NCBI RefSeq assembly: GCF_021602345.1
Contig: NZ_BQID01000003.1
Coordinates: forward strand, 434,001 to 498,000
Direction: 5' to 3'
Length of the DNA: 64,000 bases
From: Pseudomonas pharyngis
GTDB lineage: Bacteria > Pseudomonadota > Gammaproteobacteria > Pseudomonadales > Pseudomonadaceae
The translations under genes were made by a program, and so were the position numbers. This document shows, in pieces, positions 42,732 to 53,844 of this stretch; the first letter of the stretch is position 1, and every line of letters begins with the position of its first letter. Below the pieces are notes generated by a model, which did no database searches, was not told the origin of the DNA, and saw nothing but the letters and a program-made list of their open reading frames with translations.

Positions 42732-45056
42732 ATGGACAGCATCAACAGCCGCATCGCCGAGGAACTCGGCGTACGCCCACAACAGGTCGAAGCGGCCGTC
42801 GCGCTACTCGATGAAGGCTCTACCGTTCCCTTCATCGCCCGTTACCGGAAAGAAGTGACCGGCAGCCTCGATGACACCCAACTGCGTCATCTGGAAGAGC
42901 GTCTGCGCTACCTGCGAGAACTCGACGAACGGCGCATCAGCATTCTTTCCAGCATCCAGGAGCAGGGCAAACTCACCCCTGAGCTGGAGCGCGAAATCAA
43001 ACTCGCCGACACCAAGACCCGCCTCGAAGACTTGTACCTGCCGTACAAGCAGAAGCGCCGCACCAAGGGCCAGATCGCCCTGGAAGCCGGCCTCGGCGAA
43101 CTGGCCGACGGTCTGTTCAACGACCCGTCGCTGACCCCGGAAGCCGAAGCCGCACGCTTCATCGACGCCGAAAAAGGCGTGGCCGACGCCAAGGCAGCAC
43201 TGGAAGGCGCCAAGTACATCCTCATGGAGCGCTTCGCCGAAGACGCCAACCTGCTGGAAAAACTGCGCACCTACCTGAAGCAGGAAGCCACTCTCAGTGC
43301 CCGCGTAATCGCCGGCAAGGAAGAGGAAGGCGCGAAGTTCCGTGATTACTTCGAACACGACGAACCGCTGAAAAGCATGCCGTCGCACCGCGCGCTGGCG
43401 ATTTTCCGTGGCCGCAACGAAGGCATTCTCAGCTCTGCACTGAAAGTCGGCGAAGAACTGCCGGGCACCCTGCACCCATGCGAGGGCATGATCGGTCAGC
43501 ACGTCGGCATCCAGAACCAGAACCGCCCGGCCGACAAATGGCTGAGCGAAGTGGTGCGCTGGACCTGGAAGGTCAAGCTCTACACCCACCTGGAAACCGA
43601 CCTGCTGGGCGAGCTGCGCGACGGCGCCGAAACCGAAGCGATCAACGTGTTCGCTCACAACCTGCACGACCTGCTGCTGGCCGCCCCGGCCGGCCCGCGC
43701 GCCACCCTGGGCCTCGACCCGGGCCTGCGTACCGGCTGCAAGGTCGCGGTGGTCGACTCCACCGGCAAACTGCTGGATCACGCCACGGTTTACCCGCACG
43801 TGCCGCACAACAAATGGGATCAGACCATCGCCATCCTGGCCGCCCTGTGCGCCAAGCACTCGGTCGACCTGATCGCCATCGGCAACGGCACCGCCAGCCG
43901 TGAGACCGACAAGCTGGCCATCGAACTGATCAAAAAATATCCAGCAATGAAAATGACCAAGGTCATGGTGTCCGAAGCCGGTGCATCGGTGTACTCGGCC
44001 TCGGAACTGGCAGCCAAGGAATTCCCGGATCTGGACGTGTCGATCCGTGGCGCGGTCTCGATCGCCCGTCGTCTGCAGGATCCACTGGCCGAACTGGTGA
44101 AGATCGACCCGAAATCCATCGGTGTCGGTCAGTACCAGCACGACGTGTCGCAGCTGAAACTGGCGCGCGGTCTGGACGCCGTGGTCGAGGACTGCGTGAA
44201 CGCCGTGGGCGTGGACGTGAATACCGCCTCCGTGGCACTGCTGGCGCGGATCTCCGGCCTCAACGCGACTCTGGCGCAGAACATCGTGGCCCACCGTGAC
44301 GAGCACGGCGCGTTCAAGACCCGCGCGGCGCTGAAGAAAGTCGCGCGTCTGGGCGAGAAAACCTTCGAACAGGCCGCCGGCTTCCTGCGCGTGATGAATG
44401 GCGACAACCCGCTGGATTCCTCGGCCGTTCACCCGGAAGCCTATCCGCTGGTGCAGCGCATCGCCGCTGAAACCGACCGTGACATCCGCTCGCTGATCGG
44501 CGATGCGGCGTTCCTCAAGCGTCTGGATCCGAAGAAATTCACCGACGAGACTTTCGGTCTGCCAACCGTCACCGACATCCTGCAAGAGCTGGAAAAACCG
44601 GGCCGCGACCCGCGTCCGGAGTTCAAGACCGCCGAGTTCCAGGAAGGCGTCGAGGACCTGAAGGACCTGCAACTGGGAATGATCCTCGAAGGCGTGGTGA
44701 CCAACGTGACCGCGTTCGGTGCGTTCGTCGACATCGGCGTGCATCAGGACGGTCTGGTGCACATTTCGGCGCTGTCGGAGAAATTCATCAAGGATCCGCG
44801 CGAAGCGGTGAAGGCCGGTGACGTGGTGAAGGTGAAGGTCATGGAAGTCGACATCCCGCGCAAACGCGTCGGCCTGTCGATGCGCATGAGCGACACCCCG
44901 GGCGAGAAGATCGACGGTGCCCGTGGCTCGCGTCCGGGCTCGGCGCCACGCCAGTCGCAAGGTTCGGCGCCGCGCAAGGAAACCACCCCGGCGGCTCCGG
45001 CGAACAACGCCATGGCGTCGCTGTTCGCCAACGCCAAGCAGTTGAAGAAACGCTGA
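42732..45056 (+). CDS. tex: Tex-family transcription accessory protein
   Basis: 774 aa, the usual length. It has the Tex helix-turn-helix N terminus ([23 protein letters not shown] in part), an RNase-H-like YqgF domain with [17 protein letters not shown], a helix-hairpin-helix region ([29 protein letters not shown] in part) and a C-terminal S1 RNA-binding domain ([21 protein letters not shown]). It lies between amgR and gshA, as in P. aeruginosa. AGGTGG lies four bases before the ATG. Confidence 0.96.
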   Translation: MDSINSRIAEELGVRPQQVEAAVALLDEGSTVPFIARYRKEVTGSLDDTQLRHLEERLRYLRELDERRISILSSIQEQGKLTPELEREIKLADTKTRLEDLYLPYKQKRRTKGQIALEAGLGELADGLFNDPSLTPEAEAARFIDAEKGVADAKAALEGAKYILMERFAEDANLLEKLRTYLKQEATLSARVIAGKEEEGAKFRDYFEHDEPLKSMPSHRALAIFRGRNEGILSSALKVGEELPGTLHPCEGMIGQHVGIQNQNRPADKWLSEVVRWTWKVKLYTHLETDLLGELRDGAETEAINVFAHNLHDLLLAAPAGPRATLGLDPGLRTGCKVAVVDSTGKLLDHATVYPHVPHNKWDQTIAILAALCAKHSVDLIAIGNGTASRETDKLAIELIKKYPAMKMTKVMVSEAGASVYSASELAAKEFPDLDVSIRGAVSIARRLQDPLAELVKIDPKSIGVGQYQHDVSQLKLARGLDAVVEDCVNAVGVDVNTASVALLARISGLNATLAQNIVAHRDEHGAFKTRAALKKVARLGEKTFEQAAGFLRVMNGDNPLDSSAVHPEAYPLVQRIAAETDRDIRSLIGDAAFLKRLDPKKFTDETFGLPTVTDILQELEKPGRDPRPEFKTAEFQEGVEDLKDLQLGMILEGVVTNVTAFGAFVDIGVHQDGLVHISALSEKFIKDPREAVKAGDVVKVKVMEVDIPRKRVGLSMRMSDTPGEKIDGARGSRPGSAPRQSQGSAPRKETTPAAPANNAMASLFANAKQLKKR

Positions 45057-45439
45057 TGGAGATTCCGGCCGGGCTCGTCGAGAGCGCGTTTTTCAAGCTG
45101 TTGGGCTGCCGCCTGCACAGCCTGGAAACCGGGGTGGCGCAAGTCGCCCTGGCGCTGGAACCCGAACTGCGCAATCGCGGCGGCAAGCTGCACGGCGGCG
45201 CGCTGTTCAGTCTGGTCGATATCGCCATGGGGCTGGCCTGCTCCAGCACCCACGGCTTCGACCAGCAGAGCGCGACCATCGAGTGCAAGATCAACTACAT
45301 CCGCGCCGTCTCTGATGGCGAGGTGCTGTGCACGGCGCGGGTGATCCACCCGGGCCGGCGCACGCTGGTGGTCGAAGCCGACGTGATGCAGGGCGACAAA
45401 CTGGTCGCAAAAGCGCAAGGCACGTTCGCTGTCCTGTAG
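45056..45439 (+). CDS. PaaI-family thioesterase
   Basis: 127 aa hotdog-fold thioesterase. Motif GGKLHGGALFSLVDIAMGLA (residues ~42-61) carries the active-site Gly-rich helix and Asp. Its ATG shares one base with the tex stop (TGATGG), so it is translationally coupled to tex. The substrate is unknown. Confidence 0.9.
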   Translation: MEIPAGLVESAFFKLLGCRLHSLETGVAQVALALEPELRNRGGKLHGGALFSLVDIAMGLACSSTHGFDQQSATIECKINYIRAVSDGEVLCTARVIHPGRRTLVVEADVMQGDKLVAKAQGTFAVL

Positions 45440-45499
45440 ATGTTGTTCATCATTTTGAGTTAATTTCGGCGCTGTGATCGCAGCGTCGAGCGTTTCTGG

Positions 45500-45582
45500 G
45501 GGAGCGGGCTTGCCCGCGAAGAGGGAGTGTCAGGCAGCATCAGTTCGCCTGACACGACGCCTTCGCGGGCAAGCCCGCTCCC
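45500..45582. repeat. REP inverted pair (REPIN), GGGCTTGCCCGC type
   Basis: A 21-base arm (45500-45520) with core GCGGGCTTGCCCGCG pairs perfectly with 45562-45582, and GTGTCAGGC (45527-45535) with GCCTGACAC (45547-45555) extends the stem inward. The core differs from the GCGAGCAGGCTCGC type at 20098 and 59927, so two REP classes are present. Confidence 0.92.
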
Positions 45583-45756
45583 ACAGGAACCGCGTAATCT
45601 TCGCGTGCATCGGCCAGATTCAGGGAGTGAAGTTGGCGTTTCAACGGGGGCTTCAGAGCCCGACAAACCAGGCGAAAACGCCAGTTTCAACTTCACCCTT
45701 GTAGACCGTCCTGCCCACCCCCATATTGGGGCGACTGACGCGTGAAGGAATCCAAA

Positions 45757-47340
45757 TTGAGCGAACTTCTCAACCGCCGCCTGGCTCTGCTCGGCGAGCG
45801 CGCTAACCTCTCTCTGCTTGAGCAGTGCCTTCACGGTATCGAACGTGAATGCCTGCGGGTGACCGGCGAAGGCCGCCTGGCCCAGACGCCGCACCCTGAA
45901 GCCCTGGGTTCCGCGCTGACCAACGAACAGATCACCACCGACTATTCCGAGTCGCTGCTGGAGTTCATCACGCCCGCCCTGCCGGACCCGGCCGATACCC
46001 TGGCCAGCCTGGACAAGATTCATCGCTTCGCCTACAGCAAGCTCGGCAACGAGTACCTGTGGAGTCCATCGATGCCGTGCCCGTTGCCGGCCGAGGAAGA
46101 CATCCCGATCGCCTATTACGGCACCTCCAACATCGGTCAGCTCAAGTACGTCTACCGCAAGGGCCTGGCCCTGCGTTACGGCAAGACCATGCAGTGCATC
46201 GCCGGGATCCACTACAACTTCTCCCTGCCGGAAAAGCTCTGGCCGTTGCTGAAAGAAGCCGAAGGCTTCGTTGGCACTGACCGGGATTTCCAGTCGTCGT
46301 CCTATATCGCGCTGATCCGTAACTTCCGCCGCTACAGCTGGCTGCTGATGTACCTGTTCGGCGCTTCGCCGGCGCTGGACGCCGGTTTCCTGCGCGGTCG
46401 TTCGCACCAGTTGGAACAGCTGGATCCGGACACCCTGTACCTGCCCTACGCCACCAGCCTGCGCATGAGCGACCTCGGTTACCAGAGCAACGCCCAGGCG
46501 GGCCTGACCCCGTGCTACAACGACCTGGCGAGCTACACCGACAGCCTGCGCCAAGCGGTGGCCACGCCGTACGCGCCGTACGTTGAAATCGGTACGCACC
46601 AGAATGGCGAGTGGGTGCAACTGAACACCAACATCCTGCAGATCGAAAACGAGTACTACTCGAACATCCGCCCGAAACGCGTGACCTACACCGGCGAGCG
46701 GCCGATCCAGGCCTTGATGGCCCGTGGCATCCAGTATGTCGAAGTGCGCTGCCTGGACATCAACCCGTTCCTGCCGATGGGCATCGACCTCACCGAGTCG
46801 CGCTTCCTCGACGCATTCCTGCTGTACTGCGCGCTGAACGAAAGCCCGCTGCTGACCAACAACTCCTGCGGCAACGCCACCTCCAACTTCCTCAGCGTGG
46901 TCAAGGAAGGTCGCCGTCCGGGCCTGCAATTGCAGCGCGATGGCCAACCGGTCGAGCTGAAGGAATGGGCTGCCGAACTGCTGGAAAAAATCGCTCCGCT
47001 GGCGGCATTGCTGGATCAAAGCCATGGCGGCGATGCCCATAGCAAGGCGCTCGATGCGCAGCTGGCGAAGGTCAAGGATTCATCCCTGACGCCTTCGGCC
47101 CAGGTGCTGGCGGCAATGGCCGCGCACAAGGAAAGCTTCGCGCAATTCTCCCTGCGCCAGAGCCAGGCTCACGCCGAGTTCTTCCGCAGCGAGCCGTTGG
47201 CGGCTGACGAGCAAGCGAAGTTCGAAGAACTGGCGCGGTCTTCGCTGGCGCAACAGGCGGAGCTGGAGCAGAACGAGGTGGGCGATTTCGACGTATTTGT
47301 CGGGTCGTATCAGGCGAGCATTCTGGCGATCAGTAACTGA
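45757..47340 (+). CDS. gshA: glutamate-cysteine ligase
   Basis: 527 aa class I gamma-glutamylcysteine synthetase, first step of glutathione synthesis. The N terminus [22 protein letters not shown] in part, the GIERECLRV motif, [14 protein letters not shown] and GIHYNFSLP are diagnostic. The TTG at 45757 is preceded by AAGGA at seven bases and gives the N terminus known from P. aeruginosa; GTG 45742 would add five residues. Confidence 0.96.
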   Translation: MSELLNRRLALLGERANLSLLEQCLHGIERECLRVTGEGRLAQTPHPEALGSALTNEQITTDYSESLLEFITPALPDPADTLASLDKIHRFAYSKLGNEYLWSPSMPCPLPAEEDIPIAYYGTSNIGQLKYVYRKGLALRYGKTMQCIAGIHYNFSLPEKLWPLLKEAEGFVGTDRDFQSSSYIALIRNFRRYSWLLMYLFGASPALDAGFLRGRSHQLEQLDPDTLYLPYATSLRMSDLGYQSNAQAGLTPCYNDLASYTDSLRQAVATPYAPYVEIGTHQNGEWVQLNTNILQIENEYYSNIRPKRVTYTGERPIQALMARGIQYVEVRCLDINPFLPMGIDLTESRFLDAFLLYCALNESPLLTNNSCGNATSNFLSVVKEGRRPGLQLQRDGQPVELKEWAAELLEKIAPLAALLDQSHGGDAHSKALDAQLAKVKDSSLTPSAQVLAAMAAHKESFAQFSLRQSQAHAEFFRSEPLAADEQAKFEELARSSLAQQAELEQNEVGDFDVFVGSYQASILAISN

Positions 47341-47361
47341 TTGATCGGCGTTGGATCGCAG

Positions 47362-47538
47362 CCCCCTCACCCTAACCCTCCCGAAACGTCGGACCGCCCA
47401 GAGGGAGAGGGGACTGACCGCAGTGTTTATCAGAGCTACGTCGACGTGAAATACCGAGTCGAACTCAGGATCTGAAAAGCCCGCGATCAGCTCCCTCTCC
47501 CCCTCGCCCCCCTGGGGGAGAGGGTTGGGGTGAGGGGG
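47362..47538. repeat. MITE-like intergenic element, copy 1
   Basis: 177 bases bounded by inverted ends: CCCCCTCACCCTAACCC at the left and GGGTTGGGGTGAGGGGG at the right (one mismatch). The interior includes GAGGGAGAGGGGACTGACC and ATCGAGTCGAACTCAGG-like words (here CCGAGTCGAACTCAGG) shared with copy 2 at 51256. It contains no open frame. It lies between gshA and tauA; the rest of the 360-base gap is the AT-rich tauA promoter region. Confidence 0.8.
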
Positions 47539-47613
47539 AAAAAATCTCAAGCCATACCCAAAACTCAAACGCCCCCAACACCAGCGAGCCTTAGATTTTT
47601 CCGCTCATAAGCT

Positions 47614-47660
47614 CATTCTAAAAAGTTATTTATTTTTAGATTCTTAGATCATTTAGTCTC
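47614..47660 (+). promoter_or_regulatory. AT-rich tauA promoter region with words shared by tcyJ
   Basis: CATTCTAAAA (47614-47623) and TCATTTAGTCTC (47649-47660) both recur before tcyJ (62243-62252 and 62259-62270, the latter with one difference). TTTAGT at 47652 is a possible -10. AT-rich upstream DNA is typical of CysB-dependent sulfur-starvation promoters; CysB binding is inference. Confidence 0.45.
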
Positions 47661-47701
47661 CTTTCACGCCGACGCTCGGTCGCCTGATATGGAGCTCTTG
47701 A

Positions 47702-48679
47702 ATGAAACTGAATTTCCCGCTTCGCCTGCTGGCCGTGGCCTCTCTGGCTGCTGCGAGTTTTCTGGCTCAGGCCGCCGACCTCACCGTCGCCTACCAGACC
47801 ACCGTTGACCCGGCGAAAGTCGCCCAGGCCGACGGCGCCTATGAAAAAGCCACCAAGGCCGACATCAACTGGCGCAAATTCGATAACGGTGCCGACATCA
47901 TTGCCGCCATCGCCTCCGGTGACGTGCAGATCGGCTACCTCGGTTCCAGCCCGCTGACCGCTGCGATCACCCGCAAAGTCCCGGTGGAAACCTTCCTCAT
48001 CGCCACCCAGATCGGCGCCGCCGAAGCACTGGTCGCCCGTGACGGCTCCGGCATCAAGACCCCGCAGGATCTGGTCGGCAAGAAAATCGCCGTGCCGTTC
48101 GTGTCCACCGGTCACTACAGCCTGCTGGCCGCGCTGAAGCACTGGAACATCGATCCTTCGAAAGTCACCGTGCTCAACCTCGCCCCGCCGGCAATCATTG
48201 CCGCGTGGAAACGCGGTGACATCGACGCCACCTACGTTTGGGATCCGGCGCTGGGTGTGGCCAAGGAAAACGGCAAAGTGCTGATCACTTCCGGTGAACT
48301 GGCCAAGTTCGGCGCGCCGACCTTCGACGCCTGGATCGTGCGCAAGGACTTCGCCGAGAAGCACCCGGAAATCGTCACCGCCTTCGCCAAGGTCACCCTC
48401 GACGCCTACGCCGATTACCGCAAGGATCCGAAAGCCTGGCTGGCCAATCAGAGCAACGTCGACAAGCTGGTGAAACTGTCCGGCGCCAAAGCCAGCGACA
48501 TCCCATTGCTGCTGCAAGGCAACGTCTACCCGCTGGCGGCGGATCAGGTCAGTGACCTCGGCGCACCGACCACCAAAGCCATCACCGACACCGCTGCGTT
48601 CCTCAAGGAGCAAGGCAAGGTCGAAGCGGTACTGCCGGACTACGCGCCGTACGTCAGCGCCAAGTACATCACCAACTGA
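47702..48679 (+). CDS. tauA: taurine ABC transporter substrate-binding protein
   Basis: 325 aa with signal peptide ([24 protein letters not shown]). The mature part begins [21 protein letters not shown], the TauA signature, and [19 protein letters not shown] and [17 protein letters not shown] are ligand-domain blocks of the family. It captures taurine in the periplasm for TauBC. GGAG lies seven bases before the ATG. It is the first gene of tauABCD. Confidence 0.95.
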   Translation: MKLNFPLRLLAVASLAAASFLAQAADLTVAYQTTVDPAKVAQADGAYEKATKADINWRKFDNGADIIAAIASGDVQIGYLGSSPLTAAITRKVPVETFLIATQIGAAEALVARDGSGIKTPQDLVGKKIAVPFVSTGHYSLLAALKHWNIDPSKVTVLNLAPPAIIAAWKRGDIDATYVWDPALGVAKENGKVLITSGELAKFGAPTFDAWIVRKDFAEKHPEIVTAFAKVTLDAYADYRKDPKAWLANQSNVDKLVKLSGAKASDIPLLLQGNVYPLAADQVSDLGAPTTKAITDTAAFLKEQGKVEAVLPDYAPYVSAKYITN

Positions 48680-48695
48680 TCGGGAGTTAATTGCG

Positions 48696-49490
48696 ATGGC
48701 CTTGCTACAGCTGGAGCGCATCAGCGCACAGTATCCCGGCAGCCCGGAACCGGTACTGTCCGACATTTCCCTGACCCTCGGCCCGCAGCAATTGCTGGTG
48801 GCCCTCGGCCCGTCCGGCAGTGGCAAGACTTCGCTGTTGAACCTGATTGCCGGTTTCGTCGAACCGAGCGCCGGCCGTATCACCCTCGACAATGTGCCGG
48901 TCAAAGGCCCGAGCGCTGAGCGCGGCGTGGTGTTCCAGGACGACGCCCTGCTGCCCTGGCAGGACGTGCTGGCCAACGTGGCTTTCGGTCTGGAACTGGC
49001 CGGTGTGGCCAAGGACAAACGCGAACAGCGCGCCCGGGAAATGCTCGCGCTGGTCGACCTTTCCGGTTTTGAACATCGTCGCATCTGGCAGCTGTCCGGC
49101 GGCCAGAAACAGCGTGTTGGCCTGGCCCGCGCTCTCGCGGCCGACCCACGTGTATTGCTGATGGACGAGCCCTTCGGCGCCCTCGACGCCTTCACCCGTG
49201 AACAGATGCAGGAGCTGTTGCTGCAAGTCTGGCAACGTACCGCCAAACCGGTATTCCTGATTACCCACGACATTGAAGAAGCAGTGTTCCTCGCCACTGA
49301 CCTGATTCTGCTGGCGCCGAATCCGGGGCAGATCGTCGAGCGTCTGCACCTGGATTTCGGCCAGCGCTACGCCGCCGGCGAATCGGCGCGGGCGATCAAG
49401 TCCGATCCGCGCTTCATCGAAACCCGCGAACACGTGCTGGCCAAAGTGTTCTCGCAACGCAGCGCCGTTCAGCGGCAGGAGCGCGCATGA
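48696..49490 (+). CDS. tauB: taurine ABC transporter ATP-binding protein
   Basis: 264 aa. Walker A is GPSGSGKTS, the Q-loop is in [11 protein letters not shown], the signature is [16 protein letters not shown], Walker B is [11 protein letters not shown] and the switch His is in [13 protein letters not shown]. It powers TauC. Its ATG is 17 bases after tauA, and it overlaps tauC by four bases. Confidence 0.95.
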   Translation: MALLQLERISAQYPGSPEPVLSDISLTLGPQQLLVALGPSGSGKTSLLNLIAGFVEPSAGRITLDNVPVKGPSAERGVVFQDDALLPWQDVLANVAFGLELAGVAKDKREQRAREMLALVDLSGFEHRRIWQLSGGQKQRVGLARALAADPRVLLMDEPFGALDAFTREQMQELLLQVWQRTAKPVFLITHDIEEAVFLATDLILLAPNPGQIVERLHLDFGQRYAAGESARAIKSDPRFIETREHVLAKVFSQRSAVQRQERA

Positions 49491-50326
49491 GCAGTTACGA
49501 CGTTTCCGCCACCGCCGTGAAACCCGCCGCCACGTCAGTGGCGACTCCCGTGCGCCGCCGTCTCAGCACCCGCTGGATCAGCCTGCTGACCTTGTTCGCC
49601 TTGCTGGTGATCTGGTGGGCCGTCACGGCTACCGGCCTGATCGAACCGCTGTTCCTGCCACCACCGTCCGCCGTGCTGCAAAAAGGCTGGTTGCTGGCGA
49701 CTACGGGCTACATGGATTCGACGTTGTGGCAGCACCTGGGCGCGAGCCTCAGCCGAATCGGCCTGGGCCTGGGTTTTGCGATTCTGACCGCGGTGCCGGT
49801 GGGCATCGCCATCGGCGCCAACCGCATCGCCCGTGGCGTGCTCGATCCGCTGATCGAGTTCTATCGCCCGATTCCGCCACTGGCCTATTTGCCGCTGATC
49901 GTGATCTGGTGCGGCATCGGCGAGTTGTCGAAAGTGCTGCTGATCTACCTGGCGATTTTCGCTCCGATCGCGATTGCCACCGCGACCGGCGTGCGCACCG
50001 TCGACCCGGCCAAATTGCGCGCCGCGCAGTCGCTGGGTGCCACCCGCGCGCAACTGATCCGCCACGTGATTTTGCCAAGCGCCCTGCCGGACATTCTGAC
50101 CGGTGTGCGCATTGGTCTGGGTGTCGGCTGGTCGACTTTGGTCGCTGCCGAATTGATCGCGGCCACCAGCGGCCTGGGCTTCATGGTGCAGTCGGCTGCG
50201 CAGTTCCTGGTCACCGATGTGGTGGTGCTGGGGATTCTGGTCATCGCCCTGATCGCCTTCGCGATGGAAATGGGCCTGCGCGCCCTGCAACGCAAACTGG
50301 TGCCGTGGCACGGCCAGGCCCACTGA
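49487..50326 (+). CDS. tauC: taurine ABC transporter permease
   Basis: 279 aa with six or so membrane helices. The EAA coupling loop reads [34 protein letters not shown] in part (residues ~175-205). [22 protein letters not shown] is typical of the sulfonate/taurine permease family. It partners TauB and TauA. Confidence 0.94.
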   Translation: MSSYDVSATAVKPAATSVATPVRRRLSTRWISLLTLFALLVIWWAVTATGLIEPLFLPPPSAVLQKGWLLATTGYMDSTLWQHLGASLSRIGLGLGFAILTAVPVGIAIGANRIARGVLDPLIEFYRPIPPLAYLPLIVIWCGIGELSKVLLIYLAIFAPIAIATATGVRTVDPAKLRAAQSLGATRAQLIRHVILPSALPDILTGVRIGLGVGWSTLVAAELIAATSGLGFMVQSAAQFLVTDVVVLGILVIALIAFAMEMGLRALQRKLVPWHGQAH

Positions 50327-50383
50327 TTTTTCAGCACTGACTACCCCGACAGTTTCGGGGCCCCGGAATTGAAGAGAACCACC

Positions 50384-51226
50384 ATGAGCAGCCTGAACAT
50401 CACCCCGTTAAGCTCGGCCCTCGGCGCACAGATCAGCGGCGTCGACATCAGCCAGCCGCTGAATCTGGAACAGCGCGATGCCATCGAGCAGGCACTGCTC
50501 AAATACCAGGTGCTGTTCTTCCGCAATCAACCGATCGAGCCGTCGCAGCAGGCGCGATTCGCCGCCTACTTCGGCGACCTGCACATTCACCCGATCTACC
50601 CGAATGTGCCGGAACAGCCGGAAGTGCTGATCCTCGACACCGCCGTCACCGACGTGCGCGACAACGCGATCTGGCACACCGACGTGACCTTCCTGCCGAC
50701 CCCGGCCATGGGCGCGGTGCTCAGCGCCAAGCTGTTGCCGGAATTCGGTGGCGACACATTGTGGGCCAGCGGGATTGCCGCATATGAGGCGCTGTCGGCG
50801 CCGATGAAAGCGCTGCTCGAAGGGCTGACCGCGACTCACGATTTCACCCGCTCGTTTCCGCTGGAACGCTACGGCAACACGCCCGAAGCGCTGGCGCAGT
50901 GGGAAGCGGCACGACGCAAGAATCCACCGCTGTCGCACCCGGTGATTCGCACGCACCCGGTGAGCGGACGGCGCTCGTTGTTCGTCAACGAAGGGTTCAC
51001 GTCGAAGATCAATGAGCTGTCGGAGACCGAGAGCGAAGCGGTATTGAAGTTCTTGTTCGCGCATGCGACGCGGCCGGAATTCACCATTCGCTGGCGCTGG
51101 CAGAAAGATGACATTGCGTTCTGGGACAACCGCGTGACGCAGCATTACGCGGTGGATGACTACCGTCCGGCGCGGCGGGTGATGCAGCGGGCTACGGTGT
51201 TGGGGGATGTGCCGTTTTTTCGCTGA
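50384..51226 (+). CDS. tauD: taurine dioxygenase
   Basis: 280 aa Fe(II)/2-oxoglutarate dioxygenase that releases sulfite from taurine. Iron ligands are His and Asp of WHTDVTF (H-x-D) and the distal His in [11 protein letters not shown]; the 2OG-binding Arg is in [12 protein letters not shown] 50384 is chosen for its fit to the family N terminus ([18 protein letters not shown]). A small hairpin CCCCGA/TCGGGG precedes it at 50344-50360. Confidence 0.95.
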   Translation: MSSLNITPLSSALGAQISGVDISQPLNLEQRDAIEQALLKYQVLFFRNQPIEPSQQARFAAYFGDLHIHPIYPNVPEQPEVLILDTAVTDVRDNAIWHTDVTFLPTPAMGAVLSAKLLPEFGGDTLWASGIAAYEALSAPMKALLEGLTATHDFTRSFPLERYGNTPEALAQWEAARRKNPPLSHPVIRTHPVSGRRSLFVNEGFTSKINELSETESEAVLKFLFAHATRPEFTIRWRWQKDDIAFWDNRVTQHYAVDDYRPARRVMQRATVLGDVPFFR

Positions 51227-51255
51227 GCCTTTAACGCCAGAGCAAAATCAAAAGC

Positions 51256-51417
51256 CCCCCTCACCCTAACCCTCTCCCGGAGGGAGAGGGGACTGACCGA
51301 GGTGTTTTGTCGCTATACACCGACCTGAAATATCGAGTCGAACTCAGGTTTGAAAACCATGGAGATTTGCTCCCTTTCCCCCTCGCCCCCCTGGGGGAGA
51401 GGGCTGGGGTGAGGGGG
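51256..51417. repeat. MITE-like intergenic element, copy 2
   Basis: 162 bases with the same inverted ends as copy 1 (CCCCCTCACCCTAACCC and GGGCTGGGGTGAGGGGG) and the same interior words in the same order (GGGAGAGGGGACTGACCG, ATCGAGTCGAACTCAGG, CCCCCTCGCCCCCCTGGGGG). It starts 30 bases after the tauD stop in the same orientation as copy 1, so the tau operon is bracketed. Confidence 0.8.
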
Positions 51418-51446
51418 TGGATTTATCTGACCCACCCCAATTTCGA

Positions 51447-52484
51447 TCACTCCGCCGTAGAAGGCTTCTCCCAAAGATTAATCCCGCCCTCCTGAGCAAA
51501 CCGGTCAATCTCCGCCAGCTCTTCCGCACTGAAGCTCAGATTCTTCAACGCCCCGACGTTCTCGATAATCTGCTCCGGCCGGCTCGCGCCGATCAGCGCC
51601 GAAGTCACTCGCGGATCGCGCAGCGTCCACGCCAACGCCAGTTGCGCCAGGCTCTGCCCGCGACGTTTGGCGATTTCATTCAACGCCCGCACGTGAGCGA
51701 TGTTGGCCTCGGACAAATGCGAAGACAGCAACGAGCCTCCGCCCGGACGATTGACCCGCGCATCCGCTGGCACGCCGTTGAGATACTTGTCGGTCAGCAG
51801 GCCTTGCGCCAGCGGGGTGAACGCAATCACGCCGGTGCCGAGTTCGTCGGTGGTGTCGAGCAGGTCCTTTTCCACCCAGCGGTTGAGCAGGTTGTACGCC
51901 GGTTGATGAATCAGCAGCGGCACTTTCCACTCTTTGAGCAACGCGGCGATCTCGCGGGTTTTCACCCCGGAGTACGACGAGATACCGATGTACAACGCCT
52001 TGCCCTGCTGCACCGCCGTGGCGAGGGCGCTGGCGGTTTCTTCCAGCGGGGTGTCCGGGTCGAAGCGGTGCGAATAGAAGATATCCACATAGTCCAGGCC
52101 CAGGCGTTGCAGGCTCTGGTCGAGGCTGGCCAGCACGTATTTGCGCGAGCCGCCGCCCTGACCGTAAGGGCCGGGCCACATGTCCCAGCCGGCCTTGCTG
52201 GAGATGATCAGTTCATCGCGGTACTGCTTGAAGTCTTCGCGCAGCAGACGGCCGAAGTTGATCTCGGCGCTGCCGTAGGGCGGGCCATAGTTGTTGGCCA
52301 GGTCGAAGTGGTTGATGCCCAGGTCGAACGCCGTGCGCAGCAACGAGCGCTGTGTGTCGATCGGCGTGCTGTCGCCGAAGTTGTGCCACAGGCCCAGGGA
52401 CAGCGCCGGCAGCACCAGACCGCTGCGTCCGACGCGGCGGTAAGGGATGGAGTCATAGCGGTTTTCGGCAGCGGTGTAAGTCAT
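51447..52484 (-). CDS. aldo/keto reductase (L-glyceraldehyde-3-phosphate reductase type)
   Basis: 345 aa. The TIM-barrel AKR of the YghZ/Gpr kind opens YRRVGRSGLVLPALSLGLWHNFG. The catalytic Asp and Tyr are in FDLANNYGPPYGSAE, Lys in ISSKAGWDMWPGPYG and His in YSHRFDPDTPLEETA. GAGGA is just upstream of ATG 52484. It is last in a minus-strand unit after the TonB receptor and monooxygenase. Confidence 0.9.
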   Translation of the reverse strand: MTYTAAENRYDSIPYRRVGRSGLVLPALSLGLWHNFGDSTPIDTQRSLLRTAFDLGINHFDLANNYGPPYGSAEINFGRLLREDFKQYRDELIISSKAGWDMWPGPYGQGGGSRKYVLASLDQSLQRLGLDYVDIFYSHRFDPDTPLEETASALATAVQQGKALYIGISSYSGVKTREIAALLKEWKVPLLIHQPAYNLLNRWVEKDLLDTTDELGTGVIAFTPLAQGLLTDKYLNGVPADARVNRPGGGSLLSSHLSEANIAHVRALNEIAKRRGQSLAQLALAWTLRDPRVTSALIGASRPEQIIENVGALKNLSFSAEELAEIDRFAQEGGINLWEKPSTAE

Positions 52485-52523
52485 CGAATCCTCTCTTGTC
52501 GGTCTTGAATCGGGTGTCGATTG

Positions 52524-53843
52524 CTACGCAAATCTGTTGCCGGGCCGGTCGAGGCCAAGGTTCTGGCGCAAGGTCCGGCCCTCGTATTCGGTTCTGAACA
52601 GCCCACGCCGTTGCAGTTCCGGGACCACGCCATTGGCGAAGTCTTCGAGCCCGCCGGGCAGATGTGGCACCAGCACGTTGAAACCGTCCGCCGCGCCCTG
52701 CTCGAACCATTCCTGCAAACGGTCGGCAATCTGCGCCGGGGTGCCGACGACGCTGTAATGACCGCGACCGCCAGCGATTCTGCGCCCCAGTTCGGCCAAG
52801 GTCAGATGCTCGCGGCCGGCCAGTTCGGTCAGCAGTTTCTGTCGGCTCTGCTGGCCGCTGTCAGTCAGCGGCAACTCCGGCAGCGGCCCGTCCAGCGGGT
52901 ACTTCGACAGATCGAAGTTGCCCAGCATACGCCCAAGAAGGGCGACGCCAACCTCGGGTTCGACCAATTGCTGAAACGTTTCACATTTTTCCTGCGCTTG
53001 GGCTTCCGTCTGCCCGACCACGACAAACACGCCGGGCATGATTTTCAGCGAATCGGCGCTGCGTCCGTACTTCGGCAAGCGCCCCTTGAGGTCGGCGTAA
53101 AACGCCTGGGCGTTGGCCAGCGAAGTCTGCGCGGTGAACACCACTTCGGCCGTCTGCGCCGCCAGTTCACGCCCGGTTTCCGACGAGCCGGCCTGCACGA
53201 TCACCGGCTGACCCTGTGGCGAACGCGCGACATTCAGCGGGCCTTTGACCCGGAAGTGCTCGCCAACGTGATTCAGCACGTGCAGTTTTTCCGGGTGGTA
53301 ATACGCGCCGCTGGCTTTGTCGCGAATGAAGGCGTCGTCCTGCCAACTGTCCCAAAGCCCGGTGACGACCTGATGAAACTCCCGGGCGCGGCTGTAGCGT
53401 TCGGCATGGCCGATGTGTTCGTCGCGGCCGAAATTCTGCGCTTCGGCGGCATTGTCCGAGGTCACCAGATTCCACCCCGCTCGGCCGCCGGACAGGTGAT
53501 CGAGCGAAGCGAATTTACGCGCCACGTGGTACGGCTCGTTGTAACTGGTGGTCGCGGTGGCGATCAGGCCGATGTGTTCGGTCACTGCGCTCAATGCCGA
53601 GAGCAAGGTCAGCGGTTCGAAATGATCGGAACGGGCCATGCGACTGGCGATGTCCTGGGTCGGCGCGGCGACGCTGTCGGCGACGAACAGGGTGTCGAAC
53701 TTCGCTGCCTCGGCAATCTGCGCCAGGCGTTTGTAATGGGCGAAATCCAGTCCCGCGTTGGCCGGCACGTCCGGATGACGCCACGCGGCGACGTGGTGCC
53801 CGGTGGCCATGAGGAACGCGCCGAGTTTCAGCTGTCTGCTCAT
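52524..53843 (-). CDS. NtaA/SnaA/DszA-family FMN-dependent monooxygenase
   Basis: 439 aa luciferase-like monooxygenase of the NtaA/SnaA/DszA/SoxA group, which use FMNH2 from a separate reductase to cleave nitrilotriacetate, sulfones and related compounds. Motifs are FDTLFVADSVA, EPLTLLSALSAVTEHIGL, NLVTSDNAAEAQNFG, GAYYHPEKLHVLNHVGEHF in part and VIVQAGSSETGRELAA. ATG 53843 begins one base from the stop of the TonB receptor gene, with AAGGA eight bases upstream. Beside a tau operon, an organosulfur substrate is likely (inference). Confidence 0.9.
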   Translation of the reverse strand: MSRQLKLGAFLMATGHHVAAWRHPDVPANAGLDFAHYKRLAQIAEAAKFDTLFVADSVAAPTQDIASRMARSDHFEPLTLLSALSAVTEHIGLIATATTSYNEPYHVARKFASLDHLSGGRAGWNLVTSDNAAEAQNFGRDEHIGHAERYSRAREFHQVVTGLWDSWQDDAFIRDKASGAYYHPEKLHVLNHVGEHFRVKGPLNVARSPQGQPVIVQAGSSETGRELAAQTAEVVFTAQTSLANAQAFYADLKGRLPKYGRSADSLKIMPGVFVVVGQTEAQAQEKCETFQQLVEPEVGVALLGRMLGNFDLSKYPLDGPLPELPLTDSGQQSRQKLLTELAGREHLTLAELGRRIAGGRGHYSVVGTPAQIADRLQEWFEQGAADGFNVLVPHLPGGLEDFANGVVPELQRRGLFRTEYEGRTLRQNLGLDRPGNRFA

Positions 53844-53844
53844 C

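Noticed and set aside
42804-44960. 718-codon minus-strand open frame across tex
   Set aside because: Complementary to tex, whose domains are intact; no motifs or ribosome site.
45460-47040. Minus-strand open frame across gshA and the REP element
   Set aside because: It reads through a REP palindrome and gshA and has no protein-family features.
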